DNA of 8,529 nucleotides from a bacterium. GTDB taxonomy: Bacteria > Zixibacteria > MSB-5A5 > GN15 > FEB-12. The DNA lies in NCBI GenBank assembly GCA_030612965.1, contig JAUWMW010000086.1, forward strand, positions 1 to 8,529. Reading direction: 5' to 3'. The notes below the pieces were generated by a model that searched no databases, had not been told where the DNA came from, and saw only the letters and a list, made by a program, of their open reading frames with translations. Position numbers and translations under genes: made by a program. This document shows positions 7,675 through 8,529 of this stretch, in pieces (position 1 is the first letter of the stretch; each line of letters starts with the position of its first letter).

Positions 7675-8342
7675 CGTTCACCAGCAATTCCATCAAGTAA
7701 TGACACTGCTGCTTGGAATCCGCTCGGAGTACAGTCTTTCTGGTCCTCAATGATTCTACGAACCAGGGCCGGATCGGCTCCCACGTTTAGAGCCCCTTTC
7801 ATGTGCGAGTGCAGTTGTTTCGGCCGGTTCTCGATTATCAGGCAGGCAACAATAGCCAGTTCGCGATCGACCGATGACACCCCCGGCCGTGACAGAACCT
7901 TGCCATAGCCCTCGACAATCATCCATCGAAACACTTCGGGCGCGACTGCCTCGACGTGCCTTTTGAGTAGTTCAAAACTGGCGCCGTAGACACGGCGGCA
8001 GAGCGTCAGCCCGTTTTCGAACCAGGCCTGTGATTCGTCGGGTGTGACCGGTTCCGTTACTGACGGCAAACTGATTCCCTCAAACTGGCCGGCCAGATGT
8101 TCGGCGGCAATCAGCATTCGGGGGAAGCCGAGAAATAGATAGGACTGCAGGACTATCTCATAGAACTCGCGGTGACCGAGGGAATGGTCCTTGCCCAGCT
8201 CAATCATCATGGTAAGGGCCGGTTCGTCGGCCAGTGCGATAGCGGCGGAGTACCCCGCCAACAGCCTGGAGACGGCGTCCTTCTCGCCTCGAAACGAAAC
8301 CGCCCAGGCCAGGAACTTATCCGGATAAACGGCATAACTCAT
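7671..8342 (-). CDS. Tandem carboxymuconolactone decarboxylase (CMD/AhpD-like) domain protein of unknown role
   Basis: From the ATG at 8342 this encodes 223 residues that look like two CMD-fold halves. The C-terminal half resembles the PcaC/CMD family well: LCRRVYGASFELL (114-126), APEVFRWMIVEGYGKVLSRPG (134-154), VDRELAIVACL (158-168) and HSHMKGALNVGADPALV (178-194). The N-terminal half (about 7-87) carries a more degenerate copy, including REFYEIVLQSYLFLGFPRMLIAAEHL (58-83). There is no CxxC pair (cysteines only at 115, 167 and 204), so AhpD-type disulfide peroxidase chemistry is unlikely. Family members act as decarboxylases, peroxidase partners or structural hexamers, and I cannot assign a substrate. 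The stop overlaps the tamB start (ATGA), so the gene is translationally coupled to tamB-tamA. The start is uncertain: a TTG at 8405 would add 21 residues, but those codons are more AT-rich than the body of the gene and no Shine-Dalgarno precedes either start. Confidence 0.8.
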   Translation of the reverse strand: MSYAVYPDKFLAWAVSFRGEKDAVSRLLAGYSAAIALADEPALTMMIELGKDHSLGHREFYEIVLQSYLFLGFPRMLIAAEHLAGQFEGISLPSVTEPVTPDESQAWFENGLTLCRRVYGASFELLKRHVEAVAPEVFRWMIVEGYGKVLSRPGVSSVDRELAIVACLIIENRPKQLHSHMKGALNVGADPALVRRIIEDQKDCTPSGFQAAVSLLDGIAGER

Positions 8343-8364
8343 CCCTGACAAATTAGTCAAGGAT
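8341..8364. repeat. Inverted repeat overlapping the CMD-like gene's ATG (9-nt arms, 6-nt loop)
   Basis: The arms ATCCCTGAC (8341-8349) and GTCAAGGAT (8356-8364) are reverse complements at 8 of 9 positions. In minus-strand RNA the one mismatch becomes a U-G wobble, giving a continuous 9-bp stem with a UAAUUU loop. The stem takes in the first two bases of the ATG at 8342. It could be a translation-masking hairpin or an operator-like palindrome. If the true start is the TTG at 8405, it lies inside the coding region and may be chance. Confidence 0.4.
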
Positions 8365-8410
8365 ACGTTGGTTGGCAATACAGAATTAAGTTGGACTTTC
8401 CCCAAAAAAT

Positions 8411-8527
8411 CTACGGGTTGAACAGTGATATTTGGTATTGTGGTGAATCTCTCGGTGTTGTTTTCCAGATTCCTTTGTCGCTGCGTTTAAGAAGTTCTCT
8501 GATGCCATCGGCCAGAGCGTAATACCT
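8411..8527 (-). CDS. C-terminal fragment of an unrecognised protein entering from the right edge
   Basis: An open frame enters from the right edge and ends in TAG at 8411-8413, giving 38 residues that read like a genuine protein C-terminus: YALADGIRELLKRSDKG forms a plausible amphipathic helix, followed by a polar linker and the tail QYQISLFNP. The other two minus-strand frames look less protein-like here. I do not recognise the family. The QISLF tail resembles the QLSLF-type pentapeptide by which DNA polymerases and repair proteins bind the beta sliding clamp, which would suggest a replication or repair protein, but a five-residue match is weak evidence. It ends 68 bp before the ATG of the CMD-like gene (5 bp before the alternative TTG) and is co-directional with it, so it may belong to the same transcription unit. 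The 8343-8410 gap holds no other gene I can see. Confidence 0.5.
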   Translation of the reverse strand, partial: RYYALADGIRELLKRSDKGIWKTTPRDSPQYQISLFNP

Positions 8528-8529
8528 GA

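Noticed and set aside
8343..8405. N-terminal extension of the CMD-like protein from TTG 8405
   Set aside because: The 21 extra codons are more AT-rich than the rest of the gene, lack a Shine-Dalgarno and precede the part that resembles the family. It is kept only as an alternative start.
1..8529. Mobile elements, CRISPR arrays, phage genes or RNA genes
   Set aside because: I saw no transposase or integrase motifs, no regularly spaced direct repeats and no cloverleaf or rRNA-like sequence. Coding sequence fills nearly the whole window.

Overview
The window is an ordinary-looking chromosomal segment from a diderm (Gram-negative-type) bacterium of moderate GC content. Every gene I can support lies on the minus strand, so transcription runs from right to left. 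The outer-membrane export pair (TamB-like plus a POTRA/beta-barrel Omp85 protein) shows that the cell has two membranes. The proteins match no familiar model phylum closely. A little-cultured lineage of the FCB type is my guess, but nothing in the sequence proves it.

Layout in transcription order: (1) 8411-8527, the last 38 codons of an unrecognised gene that enters from the right edge and ends in a QISLF tail resembling a sliding-clamp-binding motif. (2) 7671-8342 (possible longer TTG start at 8405), a protein with two carboxymuconolactone-decarboxylase-like halves but no CxxC redox motif. (3) 4147-7674, a 1175-residue TamB/DUF490 protein whose ATG overlaps the previous stop codon (ATGA). 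(4) 2225-4147, a TamA/BamA-type Omp85 barrel whose ATG overlaps the tamB stop (TGATG). (5) 2128-2224, an intergenic gap holding a strong imperfect inverted repeat. (6) 957-2129, a NifS/IscS-type cysteine desulfurase. (7) 895-956, a short gap with a small hairpin. (8) 1-894, the tRNA 2-thiouridylase MnmA, which runs off the left edge.

The genes form two functional groups. The first is an envelope operon, CMD-like gene - tamB - tamA, tightly coupled by overlapping stop and start codons. TamB would span the periplasm from the inner membrane and TamA would sit in the outer membrane. The CMD-like protein has no known role with them. The second is a sulfur-relay pair, cysteine desulfurase then MnmA, which together make s2U at the wobble position of tRNAs for Lys, Glu and Gln. 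The MnmA has an NPCxxC motif in place of the NPDxxC of E. coli, plus the downstream catalytic cysteine, a pattern that would suit a three-cysteine iron-sulfur site.

I found no mobile element, CRISPR array, tRNA, rRNA or phage gene. The points most worth a second look are the coupling of a degenerate tandem CMD protein to the Tam system, the inverted repeats at 2164-2197 and 8341-8364, and the CxxC-type MnmA.
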